Assembly: GCA_019636445.1 (NCBI GenBank)
Contig: JAHBXO010000006.1
Location: 62,001-126,000 of the forward strand
DNA: 64,000 bases
Source: Gemmataceae bacterium
GTDB lineage: Bacteria > Planctomycetota > Planctomycetia > Gemmatales > Gemmataceae
Direction of reading: 5' to 3'
This document shows, piece after piece, positions 44,527 through 54,164 of this stretch (its first letter is position 1; each line of letters begins with the position of its first letter). Position numbers and translations under genes: made by a program. The notes below the pieces were generated by a model, which made no database searches, was not told where the DNA came from, and worked only from the letters and a program-made list of their open reading frames with translations.

Positions 44527-45984
44527 TTATGCCAACACATCTTTGATGACGTGCCCGTGAACGTCCGTCAGACGGCGTTCGATCCCGTTGTGGTAGAAAC
44601 TCAGCCGTTCGTGGTCCAAGCCCAAGAGGTGCAGCATCGTCGCGTGCAGGTCGTAGATCGTCGCGACCTTCTCCACGGCCTGATGGCCGAACTCGTCGGT
44701 CGCACCGTAGCTGTAGGCCCGCTTTACGCCGGCGCCGGCGAGCCAGACGGTGAAGCCCTTCGGATTGTGGTCCCGGCCGGAGGCACCCTTCTGGAACGTC
44801 GGCATACGGCCGAACTCCGTCACCCAGACGACAAGTGTGTCCTTCAGCAGTCCCGTGCGCTTCAGGTCGGTGAGCAGCGCGGCGCAGGGCTTGTCGAAGA
44901 CGTTCGCGTGGATCGAATACTGGCTCTTCAGCGTCTTGTGGCCGTCCCAGTTGCCGACGCCTTCGCCCATCGCGTACGAGCCGTTGAAGAGCTGGACGAA
45001 GCGCACGTCGCGCTGGAGGAGCCGGCGGGCGAGGAGGCAGTTGCGGGCGAAGCCGGCCTTGGTCGCGTCCTTGTCGTCGGTGCCGTACTCGGCGTGGATC
45101 GCCTTCGATTCCTTACTCAAATCGGCCGCTTCGCTGGCGCGGATCTGCATCTTCGCGGCCAGCTCATGGCTGGCGATCCGGGCGGCAAGGTCGCTCTCGC
45201 CGGGCCGTGCCTTAAGGTGTTCCTCATTGAGCAGCTTGAGGAACTCCCGCGTCGCCGCGTCCTCCTTCTCGCCGATTCCCTTCGGCCGGTTCAGATTCGG
45301 GATCGGCTTGTCGGCGGTGAACGGCGTCCCCTGGAACACGGCCGGGAGGAAGGCGCTGCCCCAGTTGTTCGGCCCCACCTGCGGCACGCCACGCGGGTCC
45401 GGGATCGCGACGAACGCCGGCAGGTCGCGGCACTCGCTGCCGAGGGCGTAGCTCACCCACGCGCCGGCGCTCGGGAAGCCGTCGAGCGTGAAGCCGGTGC
45501 TCATCTGGTTCTCGGCCGGGCCGTGCGTGTTGCTCTTGGCCGTCATCGAGTGGATGAAGCACATCTCGTCGGCGAGTTCCGCCAGCTTCGGGAAGAGATC
45601 GGAGACCATCTTGCCCGACTGGCCGCGGGGCTTGAACGGCCAGATCGGCTTCGTGAGGTTGCCGTTCTCGCCCTGGAAGGTGACGAGCTTTTCCTTCCCC
45701 GGCAGCGGCTGCCCGTCGCGCTTTACCAGTTCCGGCTTGTAGTCGAACGTGTCGAGGTGGCTGACGGCGCCGGAACAGAAGATCGTGAGGACTCGCTTGG
45801 CTTTTGGTGCGAAGTGCGGCTTGCGCGGCGCGAGCGGCGCGTTCGGGTAGATGGTCGGCCGCAGCGGTGTGACTTCCGCGAGGAGCTTTTGTTCCGCGAG
45901 CAACGAGACGAGGGCGATGGCGCTCAGGCCGGTGGAGGCTTGTCCGAGGAAGTGCCGACGGTCAAGCAGAGGATGGGGAGGCAT
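44527..45984 (-). CDS. DUF1501 exported protein
   Basis: 485 residues. The N-terminus [20 protein letters not shown] is a twin-arginine-like signal. [62 protein letters not shown] and [13 protein letters not shown] are characteristic of DUF1501, a sulfatase/alkaline-phosphatase-like fold abundant in planctomycetes. The C-terminus has [21 protein letters not shown] and [12 protein letters not shown]. The biochemical role is not established. These genes usually neighbour a DUF1549/1553 cytochrome-like gene; here none is next to it, so it appears detached. A perfect inverted repeat lies just upstream. Confidence 0.92.
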   Translation of the reverse strand: MPPHPLLDRRHFLGQASTGLSAIALVSLLAEQKLLAEVTPLRPTIYPNAPLAPRKPHFAPKAKRVLTIFCSGAVSHLDTFDYKPELVKRDGQPLPGKEKLVTFQGENGNLTKPIWPFKPRGQSGKMVSDLFPKLAELADEMCFIHSMTAKSNTHGPAENQMSTGFTLDGFPSAGAWVSYALGSECRDLPAFVAIPDPRGVPQVGPNNWGSAFLPAVFQGTPFTADKPIPNLNRPKGIGEKEDAATREFLKLLNEEHLKARPGESDLAARIASHELAAKMQIRASEAADLSKESKAIHAEYGTDDKDATKAGFARNCLLARRLLQRDVRFVQLFNGSYAMGEGVGNWDGHKTLKSQYSIHANVFDKPCAALLTDLKRTGLLKDTLVVWVTEFGRMPTFQKGASGRDHNPKGFTVWLAGAGVKRAYSYGATDEFGHQAVEKVATIYDLHATMLHLLGLDHERLSFYHNGIERRLTDVHGHVIKDVLA

Positions 45985-46010
45985 GGGCTAGACTCGAATC
46001 GGAAACGAAA

Positions 46011-46071
46011 CCGCATTTTTCATTTTGCATTCGTTCGATCGTATCGGACCAATGCAAAATGAAAAATGCGG
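46011..46071. repeat. Perfect 21-bp inverted repeat, A/T-rich arms
   Basis: 46011-46031 (begins CCGCATTTTTCATTTTGCAT) and 46051-46071 are exact reverse complements, loop 19 bases. It starts 19 bases past the stop of the Bax-inhibitor gene and 27 bases before the DUF1501 start, both on the minus strand. A sister half-copy is at 20435-20460. It may act as a terminator-like hairpin or be a member of a dispersed repeat family. Confidence 0.9.
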
Positions 46072-46089
46072 TCGATTGTCAGGGTGCAA

Positions 46090-46869
46090 TTACTCGTCCA
46101 TCATCGCCCGGATCTTGATGAGGAGGCGGACGAACTCGATGTAGAGCCAGACGAGCGTGACGAGCAATCCGTACGCGGTGTACCACTCCATATATTTCGG
46201 GGCACCGACGCGAGCACCGGTCTCGATCATGTCGAAGTCGAGCACGAGGTTGAGCGCGGCGATGACAATGACGACGAGCGAGAAGCCGATGCCGATCGGG
46301 CCGGCGGCGTGGATGTACGGCACGCCGATGCCGAACATGCCAAGAATCCACGTCGCGAGGTAGACCATGCAGACGGCGCCGGTGGCGGCGACGACGCCCA
46401 TCTTGAACTTCTCGGTGGCACGCACCAACCCGGACCCGTATGCGAGGAGCATGACGGCGAGGACGCCGACGGTGAGCAGGGCGGCCTGCAGGACGATCCC
46501 TTGGAAGCGGCCGGAGATGAGGCCAGAGAGCGCGCCGAGGAAGAGGCCTTCGCAGACGGCATAGAACGGTGCGGCGATCGGGGCGGACTTCGGGCGGAAC
46601 ATCATGACGAGGCCGGCGATAAGGCCGCCGATAAGGCCGCCGAAGACGAACCCGATGGCGTAATCGCTACGAACGGACATCCCCTTCCCCACGCCGTTCG
46701 GGAAGCACGCCATCCAGGCGACGCCGGCGGACGCCAGCAGGATCGCCGTGAGGAAACCGGTCTTGGCGACCGCACCGTTGATGGTCATGGCGTGCTCGCC
46801 AGTGCGGCCGGATGCGTAAGCCTCTTCGTAATAGGTCTTTTCGTTGAGTGCAGGGTTCGCGGTACGCAT
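46090..46869 (-). CDS. Bax inhibitor-1 / YccA family membrane protein
   Basis: 259 residues. After the N-terminal soluble stretch there are seven hydrophobic segments, including TGFLTAILLASAGVAW, AIGFVFGGLIGGLIAGLVMM, APIAAPFYAVCEGLFLGAL and GIVLQAALLTVGVLAVMLLA, and near the end LNLVLDFDMIETGARVGAPK, which matches the family's conserved acidic segment. Members form pH-sensitive calcium leak channels in some bacteria; here the role is not known. The ATG at 46869 was chosen since AAGGA lies seven bases upstream; an ATG at 46893 also exists. It is divergent from gcvT, sharing 145 bases. Confidence 0.92.
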   Translation of the reverse strand: MRTANPALNEKTYYEEAYASGRTGEHAMTINGAVAKTGFLTAILLASAGVAWMACFPNGVGKGMSVRSDYAIGFVFGGLIGGLIAGLVMMFRPKSAPIAAPFYAVCEGLFLGALSGLISGRFQGIVLQAALLTVGVLAVMLLAYGSGLVRATEKFKMGVVAATGAVCMVYLATWILGMFGIGVPYIHAAGPIGIGFSLVVIVIAALNLVLDFDMIETGARVGAPKYMEWYTAYGLLVTLVWLYIEFVRLLIKIRAMMDE

Positions 46870-47014
46870 GGCGGATTCCTTGGCAGTGTCCATGATTCGG
46901 GGATCGCAGTGATTATACCCCGAAAATCCCGCGCGTTTACAAGCCCGGCGCCGATTCGCGCGCCGCCGTTTTCCGACTGGCGGTTCCCGCCGGATTCCCG
47001 AAAATGTCCCAACC

Positions 47015-48094
47015 ATGTCCAATCTTCGCACGGCCCTCTACGACGCCCACCGCACGCGCAACGCCCGCATGGTCCCCTTTGCCGGGTGGGACATGCCGGT
47101 GCAGTACGCCGGGATCATCGACGAACACAAAGCCGTGCGCTCTGCCGTTGGTATGTTCGACGTCTCGCACATGGCCCGCTTCTCCTTCGCCGGCGAGGGT
47201 GCCGAAGAGCTTTTGGAAAAGGTCTTCACGAACGCCGTCGGCACGATGAAGGACTTCCAGGTCCGATACGGCCTCGTCTGCAACGAAGACGGAGGCACCC
47301 TCGACGACGTGCTCATCTATCGTTGGCCCTACGGCTACGCGATGGTGGCGAACGGCTCGAACCGGATCAAGATCTTTGATTGGCTCACGAAGCACGCTGG
47401 CTCGGATGTCCAGATCCAGGACCAGACACTCGCGACGACGATGATCGCCGTGCAAGGCCCAAAGTCCACCGAAGCCGTGACGGGCCTGTTCGAACACGAC
47501 GTGACGAAGCTGAAGTACTTCTTCGCCCAGCCGACGCGCTACCGCGGCCAGGATTGCGTCGTCGGCCGCTGCGGGTACACCGGCGAGGACGGCTTCGAGA
47601 TCATGCTCGGCAACGTCCTCGGCCCGACGCTCTGGAACGACCTGCTCGCGAAGGGCGTCGTCCCGTGCGGCCTCGGGGCGCGCGATACGCTCCGCCTCGA
47701 AGCGGCCATGCCGCTCTACGGCCACGAACTGACGGAAAAAATCGATCCGCTGCAAGCGGGATTGGATTGGGCGGTGAAGCTGAGCAAGCCGTTCATCGGC
47801 CGGGACTCGCTCGCGAGCGCGAACGAGGCCGCGGCGCACCGGCCGAAGCGCATCGGTCTCGAGCTGGAGGGTACGCGCGCCGCCCGCGAGGGCTGCACGC
47901 TTCTCGCCGACGAATCCACCCCGGTCGGCGTCGTCACCAGCGGCAGCTACGCCCCCTGGCTGGAGAAATCGATCGCGATGGGGATGGTCGGCCCGAACTA
48001 CACGGCCCCTGGAACGAAACTCCTCGTCGACATCCGCGGCACGGCCGTCCCCGCCACCGTCGTGCCGCTCCCCTTCTACAAACGCGCCAAGTGA
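47015..48094 (+). CDS. gcvT: Aminomethyltransferase (glycine cleavage T protein)
   Basis: 359 residues. It transfers the methylene group from the H protein to tetrahydrofolate, releasing ammonia. The typical stretches are present: MVPFAGWDMPVQYAGIIDEH, AVGMFDVSHMARFSF, GGTLDDVLIYR, MIAVQGPKSTEAV, GRCGYTGEDGFEIML, ARDTLRLEAAMPLYGHEL and a C-terminal VTSGSYAPWLEKSIAMGMV. gcvH starts eight bases after its stop. Neither gcvP nor a glycine riboswitch is seen within the window, so the P protein must be encoded elsewhere. Confidence 0.96.
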   Translation: MSNLRTALYDAHRTRNARMVPFAGWDMPVQYAGIIDEHKAVRSAVGMFDVSHMARFSFAGEGAEELLEKVFTNAVGTMKDFQVRYGLVCNEDGGTLDDVLIYRWPYGYAMVANGSNRIKIFDWLTKHAGSDVQIQDQTLATTMIAVQGPKSTEAVTGLFEHDVTKLKYFFAQPTRYRGQDCVVGRCGYTGEDGFEIMLGNVLGPTLWNDLLAKGVVPCGLGARDTLRLEAAMPLYGHELTEKIDPLQAGLDWAVKLSKPFIGRDSLASANEAAAHRPKRIGLELEGTRAAREGCTLLADESTPVGVVTSGSYAPWLEKSIAMGMVGPNYTAPGTKLLVDIRGTAVPATVVPLPFYKRAK

Positions 48095-48102
48095 GGACCA
48101 CC

Positions 48103-48507
48103 ATGGATTTGAACGCCCTGCGGTACGCTGCGAGCCACGAATGGGCGAAACTCGACGCCGACCTTGTGACCGTCGGCATCACGAAGTTCGCCGTCGAACA
48201 GCTTACCGAACCGACATTTCTCGATCTGCCGAAAGTCGGCCAGACGGTGAAGCCCGGCCAGGAGGTCGGCGTGATCGAATCGGTGAAGTCGACCTCCGGC
48301 ATCAACTCACCGGTCGCCGGCGTCGTCGTCGCCATCAACACCTCGCTGGTGGATGACCCCGCGACGAAGCGCCGTGGCAACCTCGCGCTCGTCAACGACG
48401 ACCCCCACGGCGCCGGCTGGATGTTCCAGGTCCAGCTCGCCCCCGGCGCGACACTCGACCACCTGCTGACAAAGGACCAATACGACCAGCAGATCGCGGG
48501 GCACTGA
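48103..48507 (+). CDS. gcvH: Glycine cleavage system H protein
   Basis: 134 residues, typical length. The lipoyl-carrying Lys62 is in VGVIESVKSTSGINSPVAG; other conserved parts are YAASHEWAKL, VTVGITKFAVEQLTEPTFLD and LVNDDPHGAGWMFQV. It shuttles the aminomethyl group between the P, T and L proteins. The ATG lies eight bases after gcvT. The 179 bases between its stop and the convergent ATPase stop hold nothing that I can recognise. Confidence 0.96.
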   Translation: MDLNALRYAASHEWAKLDADLVTVGITKFAVEQLTEPTFLDLPKVGQTVKPGQEVGVIESVKSTSGINSPVAGVVVAINTSLVDDPATKRRGNLALVNDDPHGAGWMFQVQLAPGATLDHLLTKDQYDQQIAGH

Positions 48508-48686
48508 CGACGCGCCGTGCTCCTTCGACGGAAACCGGAACCGGCTCCGCGTGGTGCCTCGCGGACGCCCCTCCGTCTTTCCGCCGTCCCCGCGCCACCC
48601 TTCGGCGGAAAGACGCCCGAATTCCGGAAGCGCCGTAGCCCCACAAGGACTTACGTCGATTCGGGCACCGCATTCATCGAGGAAAA

Positions 48687-51359
48687 TCACCTTCTTCGAA
48701 CGATCCACTTGCGAATTTCCTCCAGAAGCACCATCCCCAACGCAAACGGGATCACGAACATCCAAACGATGAAGGGGACCGGACCGGTCCCGAAGAGCAA
48801 ATGGCCCCCGGCGGTGTAGACGATCAGGATCACGGCCAGCAATTCGATCGCGATTCCGATCGGAATCAGTCGGTTCTGAAGCAACCCGAACCGGAACACC
48901 GACAGTCGGTCGCTCCGGCAGATCAACAGGTTGGCCACCTGCATGATCACGATCGCCGTGAGACAGGCGGCGGTCGCCTGCTTGTAGAGCGGGTCGTTCG
49001 GCGGGAGAACTTGACCGTAGGTCCAGCCCGCCGCAAATAACACGAAGAAGAACGCGGCCATGGCGGCCGTCGCCTCCAGGACTCCGAGAAAGAGGTACGA
49101 CCGGAACAGGACCCGCGCCGTGAGCAACCGTTCGGTCGGCGGCCGGGGCGGCCGCTTCATCGTTTCCGGCTCCGGTTTTTCCGCGCCCAGGGCCAGGGCG
49201 GGGAGCATGTCCGTTCCGAGATCCACCGCCAGTATCTGGATGACGGTCAGGGCGAGGGGCACCTTGAAGAGCACGAACGCCAGATACGGAACGAGTTCCG
49301 GAACGTTCGAGCTGAGAATGTAAGTCAGAAACTTGCGGACGTTCGCGTAGACGGCCCGCCCTTCCTCGATGGCGGCGACGATACTGGCGAAGTTGTCGTC
49401 GAGCAGAACCATGTCGGCGGCCGCGCGGGCGACGTCGGTGCCGGAGAGGCCCATCGCGACGCCGATGTCGGCCGCCCGCAGCGCGGGGGCGTCGTTCACC
49501 CCGTCCCCCGTGACCGCCACGACATGCCCCTTGGCCTGGAACGCCACGACCACCCGCATTTTCTGATCGGCCCCGATTCGCGCGAAGACCACCTCCGGCG
49601 CGTTGAGCGCGAACTGCAACTGGACATCCGACATCCGACTGAGCTGTTCACCCGTGATTACGACCGGATCGCCATCGACCAGCCCGACACCCCGGGCAAT
49701 GGCAACCGCCGTGCCCGGGTGGTCGCCGGTCACCATGACCACGCGGATTCCGGCCTCCCGACACGTTCGGACCGCCGCTGGCACCTCCGGTCGCGGTGGA
49801 TCTTCCAACCCCGCCAGCCCGAGCAAAGTCAGCCCGACGTCCAGGTGATCCCGTTCGTATTCGGCAGGCACCGATCGGATGGCGAACGCGAGCACGCGCA
49901 ATCCGGCGCCGGCCAGGTTCTGCTCCGTTCGGCGAATTCGCTCGCGCGCGGCGTCGTTCAACGGCTCAACCCCGGAAACCGTCTGGACGTGCGTACACAG
50001 CGGCAGCACCGTTTCGAGCGCCCCCTTGCAGTGCAATCGCAAACCATCGGGCAACTGGTGAACGATCGAGAGTCGTTTGCGGTCGAAGTCGAAGGGAATC
50101 TCGTCGACCACGGGCCAGCTAGGCAAGTCCGGACGGGCGGTCCGGGCGGTGCGGACGAGGGCGATCTCCATGGGATCGCCGACCCATTCGCCCGGCGTTT
50201 CGTGATCGGCTTCCAGCGAGTGACAGGTCCCGGCGACCTCGAAGAACGCCGGATGTTGGACTCCGAGTTCCGGCCCCGCGAATCCGTCCGGGGTGTCGAT
50301 GAGCGTGTCATTCAGATAAAGCCGTCGAACGGTCATCCGGTTTTCGGTCAACGTGCCGGTCTTGTCCGTGCAGATCACGCTGGCCGCGCCCAGGGTCTCG
50401 ACGGCCGGGAGATGGCGGACCAGCGCGTTCCGTCGCGCCATGCGCTGCGAACCGATGGCCAGCGCCAACGACACGGTCGGCAGAAGGCCCTCTGGGACAT
50501 TGGCCACGATCACGCCGATCGCGAACAGGAAGTTCACCCAGAACGGCAAACCCATTGCCTGCCCGAGCAGGAAAAAGACGATCCCAAGCACGATCGAGAA
50601 CGCGGCCACGATGCGGCTCAGGCGGGTGATCTCTTGTTTGAGTGGCGAGGGGCGGTCCCGGGTGGCCTGCGAGAGACGGGCGATCCGGCCGAGTTCGGTT
50701 CGCATGCCCGTCGCGAAGACCAACGCGCGTGCGCGGCCGGCCACGACGCTGGTCCCCGCCAGCAGGATGTTGCCGGCGCCCAGGATATTCTCCCGATGGT
50801 CCGGTCGTTCGTTTTTCGCTTCCGGGACCGACTCGCCGGTCACCGTGGAGGTGTTCACTTGCAACCCGAACGCCTGGATCACCCGGCAATCGGCCGGAAC
50901 CTCGTCGCCCGATTCGAGGGCGACGACATCCCCCGGAACAATCTGCTCGGCGAGGAGGAGGTGGATATCGCCATCTCGCATCACTTTGGATTGGTGTGGC
51001 AAGAACTGTCGGAGGGCCGCGAGTGCGCGTTCGGCCCGATACTCCTGCCAGAAGGAAAATGCGCCGTTGAGGATGATGACTCCGACGATGGCGAACCCCA
51101 GGGGCGCCATGCCGCCGGCGGGATCGAGTGCGGCGGCGAGGAAGGCCAACCCGGCGGCAATCCACAAGATCAGGGCGAAGAAGTGGGTTAACGTGCGGAG
51201 GAACCGCAACACCAGCGGGGTCTCCGCGACCCGTTCCACACGGTTCGGCCCGAACTCGGCCAATCGTCGGGTCGCGTCGTGAGCCGTCAATCCATCGACG
51301 GTGCTCTGAAAGCTGCGCAGCGCGTCGTCGACCGTCAGTTGGTGAACCTTTATCGACAT
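48687..51359 (-). CDS. P-type cation-transporting ATPase (type II)
   Basis: 890 residues. The A-domain TGES is at 174-177, the phosphorylated Asp332 is in ICTDKTGTLTENRM, and the hinge MVTGDHPGTAVAIA and VAVTGDGVNDAPALRAADIG follow. The membrane region before the Asp has ANVPEGLLPTVSLALA, which is close to Na,K-ATPase-like (IIC) proteins. The late segment YGQVLPPNDPLYKQATAACL also resembles those proteins. It probably pumps a cation such as Na, K or Ca; specificity is not assigned. Start ATG at 51359. The 246 bases upstream (51360-51605) show no gene and probably hold its promoter. Confidence 0.93.
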   Translation of the reverse strand: MSIKVHQLTVDDALRSFQSTVDGLTAHDATRRLAEFGPNRVERVAETPLVLRFLRTLTHFFALILWIAAGLAFLAAALDPAGGMAPLGFAIVGVIILNGAFSFWQEYRAERALAALRQFLPHQSKVMRDGDIHLLLAEQIVPGDVVALESGDEVPADCRVIQAFGLQVNTSTVTGESVPEAKNERPDHRENILGAGNILLAGTSVVAGRARALVFATGMRTELGRIARLSQATRDRPSPLKQEITRLSRIVAAFSIVLGIVFFLLGQAMGLPFWVNFLFAIGVIVANVPEGLLPTVSLALAIGSQRMARRNALVRHLPAVETLGAASVICTDKTGTLTENRMTVRRLYLNDTLIDTPDGFAGPELGVQHPAFFEVAGTCHSLEADHETPGEWVGDPMEIALVRTARTARPDLPSWPVVDEIPFDFDRKRLSIVHQLPDGLRLHCKGALETVLPLCTHVQTVSGVEPLNDAARERIRRTEQNLAGAGLRVLAFAIRSVPAEYERDHLDVGLTLLGLAGLEDPPRPEVPAAVRTCREAGIRVVMVTGDHPGTAVAIARGVGLVDGDPVVITGEQLSRMSDVQLQFALNAPEVVFARIGADQKMRVVVAFQAKGHVVAVTGDGVNDAPALRAADIGVAMGLSGTDVARAAADMVLLDDNFASIVAAIEEGRAVYANVRKFLTYILSSNVPELVPYLAFVLFKVPLALTVIQILAVDLGTDMLPALALGAEKPEPETMKRPPRPPTERLLTARVLFRSYLFLGVLEATAAMAAFFFVLFAAGWTYGQVLPPNDPLYKQATAACLTAIVIMQVANLLICRSDRLSVFRFGLLQNRLIPIGIAIELLAVILIVYTAGGHLLFGTGPVPFIVWMFVIPFALGMVLLEEIRKWIVRRR

Positions 51360-51605
51360 CGGGCACCTCGACCGATCGCGGACAGTCGGAACGGGGACGC
51401 AGCTCCATTCGCGCGTCGATATCGCCGTTCTTCAGCCACCGTGCCGGATCGTGATCGAGTGAGACATTGATTGCGCGCGCCGGCATTCGTTCGAATTGTT
51501 TCCGTTATCCATGACGTCTGCGATTCGTACCGCCACGAATCTCGCGCTATCATACTGCGTATGCCCGATCACGGGATCGATGACGGTGAAGGGAGGCAGG
51601 GAGGT

Positions 51606-51887
51606 TCATTTGCGGAGGAACGAAGCCACTAGCTGCACAACGATGCCGCCGGCAATCGCGCATCCGGCGCCGACCGCGATGAAGATGAATTGCCAATTGC
51701 GCTTTTCGGATTCCTCTTTGTGGCGCTTCAGTTCGGCGACGGTCGTTTCGAGTACGATGATTCGATCTTTCAGGTTCGGTATTTCCGCCTTCGTCAATTC
51801 TTTCTCGAGAAACTCCACATCCTTTTGAAGCAGGTCGACTGCGCTTTGCGCTTCGCGGGCAATTCGAGTCGGTGATTCACGCTCCAT
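51606..51887 (-). CDS. Small coiled-coil protein with C-terminal membrane segment
   Basis: 93 residues, not recognised. Residues about 15-65 are a continuous charged helix (heptad-like DLLQKDVEFLEKELTKAEI then LKDRIIVLETTVAELKRHKEE), followed by one hydrophobic segment (FIFIAVGAGCAIAGGIVVQLV) and a short basic end. This is a tail-anchored coiled-coil layout. It overlaps the upstream gene (51877-52281) by 11 bases, so the two are translationally coupled. The GC content is lower than in surrounding genes. Confidence 0.7.
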   Translation of the reverse strand: MERESPTRIAREAQSAVDLLQKDVEFLEKELTKAEIPNLKDRIIVLETTVAELKRHKEESEKRNWQFIFIAVGAGCAIAGGIVVQLVASFLRK

Positions 51888-52281
51888 TCTGTTCCGCCTC
51901 CTCGGATTCTTCGATCATCTTGTTCCACCGAGTCATGACTTTGGCCAGCCGCCCACCGTTGACATCTCGCAACAATCGCAACATCCAAGTTTCCATCGAA
52001 CTCGAATCGAGGGCTTGATTGATGGGGATGAATTGTCGCCACGAACGCGATCGTCCGTCATTGTCGATCTCGTCCAATTGAGGTACGATGACAGCGCCGT
52101 TCAGGTTCTGCAATTCCCACTTCAATGTCGCCTCGCGCGTTTCGTCAGTCAGTGGGATCGTGGAAAACTCAGTCGACAAGAAATCACTGGCCCGTTTGAC
52201 CGCGTCCGAGAGAGAATGATTCTTCTCGATCGCTTCGGCTACGCGGATCGTCAGCTTCGGTTCGGCAACCACGGCTTCCAT
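51877..52281 (-). CDS. Small unknown protein coupled to the coiled-coil gene
   Basis: 134 residues, not recognised. No signal or membrane segment. It is mixed, with an N-terminal helix region (LTIRVAEAIEKNHSLSDAVK), a central beta-like part (GAVIVPQLDEIDNDGRSRSW), and a C-terminal acidic helix (RWNKMIEESEEAEQ). Its stop overlaps the ATG of the next gene. It is presumably expressed together with it as a soluble partner to a membrane-anchored coiled-coil; what they do is unknown. The 146 bases upstream contain no gene. Confidence 0.68.
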   Translation of the reverse strand: MEAVVAEPKLTIRVAEAIEKNHSLSDAVKRASDFLSTEFSTIPLTDETREATLKWELQNLNGAVIVPQLDEIDNDGRSRSWRQFIPINQALDSSSMETWMLRLLRDVNGGRLAKVMTRWNKMIEESEEAEQNGA

Positions 52282-52427
52282 TCTTCACCTCCTCCACCGA
52301 CAGTATATCCGTACGATCGGATCCCGGAATATCGCATCGACCGTGTCGAGGCCGAAGTCGGGGCGTACCGAGGACGATCCGTCTTCGGTACGCCGGGCAT
52401 TCGGGAACGAAAAGCAGGTCGAGTGCC

Positions 52428-53354
52428 TTACTTCATCTCGGCGCGGACCTTCTCGAGCAGCTTCTTGGTCGCCAGGATGCCTTCCGGTTCGCCGAGCTTG
52501 CTGCCTTCGTACTCGATGCCGATGAAGCCGGTGTACTTGTGCTTCTTCAACACGATCTCGAGCATCTTGCGGTAGTCGGTCTTCGTCTCGTTCCCCTTGT
52601 CGTCGAAGTCGTGGGACTTGGCGCTGACGCCTTTGGCGAACGGCATCAGTTCGTCGACGCCCTTGTAGCGGTCGTAGGCGCCGGGCTGGCCTTCGATCTT
52701 GCCGATGTTGAAGTTGCCGAAGTCGGGGAGCGTGCCACAGCGCTTGTGGTCGACGCGTTTCATGACGGCGGCCAGCCAGCCGCCGTGGCTGGAGAGTCCG
52801 CCGTGGTTCTCGACGATGACATTGAGGCCGAACTTGTCGCCTTCCTCGCTGAGTTTGCGCAGGCCGTCGGCGGCGAGCTTCTGAGTTTCCTCGAAGCCCT
52901 TCTTCCAGTCGCTGGCGGCGTTGACGCGGATGCTGTGGCAACCGAGGAACTTCGCCCATTCGAGCCAGCGGAGGTGGTTGCTCACGGCCGTCGCGCGCTT
53001 CTTGTCGTCCGGGTCGCCGAGGTTGCCCTCGCCGTCGCACATGATCAGCACGCTGCTGACACCGTTGTCGTCGGCGACCTTCTTGAGATCCTTCAGGTAG
53101 CCGTCGTCCTTCTTCTTGTCCTTGTAGAACTGGTTGACGTACTCGACTCCGTCGATGCCGTATTCCTTCTTGGTCGTCTCGGCGAACTTCAAGGCGTCGA
53201 GCTTCTTGCCGAAGTACGCCTTGTGGAGCGACCACTGCGCCAGGGAGATGCGGAAGGGATCCGTCTTGGAATCGGCGAGTGCGAACCGGGGCGCGGCGAG
53301 CGAGCCCAGCGCGGCGGCACCGGCGGCGTGGAGGAAGGTACGACGCGAAAGCAT
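52428..53354 (-). CDS. Exported TIM-barrel sugar phosphate isomerase/epimerase-like protein
   Basis: 308 residues. The N-terminus [19 protein letters not shown] is a twin-arginine-like signal. The mature part is an AP endonuclease 2/xylose isomerase-like TIM barrel: [69 protein letters not shown] and [19 protein letters not shown]. Metal-binding Glu/Asp/His occur in these strands. Such proteins are common in planctomycetes next to sugar genes; the substrate is unknown. GGAG seven bases before ATG 53354 sets the start. It is divergent from the HAD gene. Confidence 0.9.
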   Translation of the reverse strand: MLSRRTFLHAAGAAALGSLAAPRFALADSKTDPFRISLAQWSLHKAYFGKKLDALKFAETTKKEYGIDGVEYVNQFYKDKKKDDGYLKDLKKVADDNGVSSVLIMCDGEGNLGDPDDKKRATAVSNHLRWLEWAKFLGCHSIRVNAASDWKKGFEETQKLAADGLRKLSEEGDKFGLNVIVENHGGLSSHGGWLAAVMKRVDHKRCGTLPDFGNFNIGKIEGQPGAYDRYKGVDELMPFAKGVSAKSHDFDDKGNETKTDYRKMLEIVLKKHKYTGFIGIEYEGSKLGEPEGILATKKLLEKVRAEMK

Positions 53355-53446
53355 GGAGAGACTCCGGGAAGGAAACGACCCGGACATTCTAGCGGCCGCG
53401 GGCGATTGGCGTGGGATCGCGGCGGATTCCCGGCTACGCTGGAAGG

Positions 53447-54085
53447 ATGGAACGGACACCCTTTCGCTATGCCCACGTCGTCTTCGATTTCGACGGCACG
53501 CTCGTCGACTCCCTCGAGCATTCGATCGCGGCGTTCCAGCGCATCGCGCCGCGCTTCCACTTGAAGCTGGACCTCGACCTCGCGACGGCGCGCACCCTGC
53601 CGACGCGCGAGCTGTTCGCACGCATGGGCGTGCGCTTCTGGAATCTGCCGCGCATCATCCGCGCCTTCCAGGAGGAGGCGGCGAAGGACGCGCCGGGTCT
53701 CGCACTCGTGCCGGGCATGGCGGAGTTGCTCGCCGGCCTCGCGGAGCGTGGCGTGCGGCTCGGCATTCTGTCGTCCAACCGCGAGGACGCGATCCGCGCC
53801 TGCCTGCGCGCCCACGGCGTCGAGAACCTCTTTGCGTTCGTGGTGGGGTATCCGAAGCTGTTCGGGAAAGCGAAGGCGCTGCGCCGCATCCGTAAGGTGC
53901 ACCGGATCGACCGGGACGCCCTACTGTATGTCGGCGACGAGGCGCGGGACGTGGAGGCGGCCGCGAAGGCGAAGGTGGCGTCCGCCGCGGTGACGTGGGG
54001 CTTCCACGCCGAGGCGCTGCTCGCGGCCGCGGCGCCGACGCACCTGCTGCGCCGCCCGGGGGATCTGTTGGAACTGGAATCCTGA
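53447..54085 (+). CDS. HAD-superfamily hydrolase (phosphoglycolate phosphatase-like)
   Basis: 212 residues. [21 protein letters not shown] is HAD motif I with the nucleophilic Asp and the D+2 Asp; [16 protein letters not shown] gives motif II, the Lys is in [11 protein letters not shown], and [19 protein letters not shown] is motif IV. A helical cap follows motif I (C1 type). This fits phosphoglycolate phosphatase or a related phosphatase, but the substrate cannot be assigned. GGAAGG overlaps the region just before the ATG 53447. A strong terminator follows 30 bases after the stop. Confidence 0.9.
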   Translation: MERTPFRYAHVVFDFDGTLVDSLEHSIAAFQRIAPRFHLKLDLDLATARTLPTRELFARMGVRFWNLPRIIRAFQEEAAKDAPGLALVPGMAELLAGLAERGVRLGILSSNREDAIRACLRAHGVENLFAFVVGYPKLFGKAKALRRIRKVHRIDRDALLYVGDEARDVEAAAKAKVASAAVTWGFHAEALLAAAAPTHLLRRPGDLLELES

Positions 54086-54109
54086 TCTGCCGGGTTTCCG
54101 AGGCCGATG

Positions 54110-54150
54110 CAACAAAAAACCCCGCGCCGTCCGGCGCGGGGTTTTGTTTC
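54110..54150. terminator. Bidirectional Rho-independent terminator between HAD and sigma-factor genes
   Basis: CCCCGCGCC (54120-54128) pairs with GGCGCGGGG (54133-54141), loop GTCC, and is flanked by A-run on the left and T-run on the right (AAAAAA and TTTTGTTT). It ends transcription from both convergent genes. Confidence 0.95.
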
Positions 54151-54164
54151 GACTCCGCTCGTTT

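Noticed and set aside
46870..47014. Glycine riboswitch before gcvT
   Set aside because: The leader shows no glycine aptamer-type conserved segments that I can recognise.
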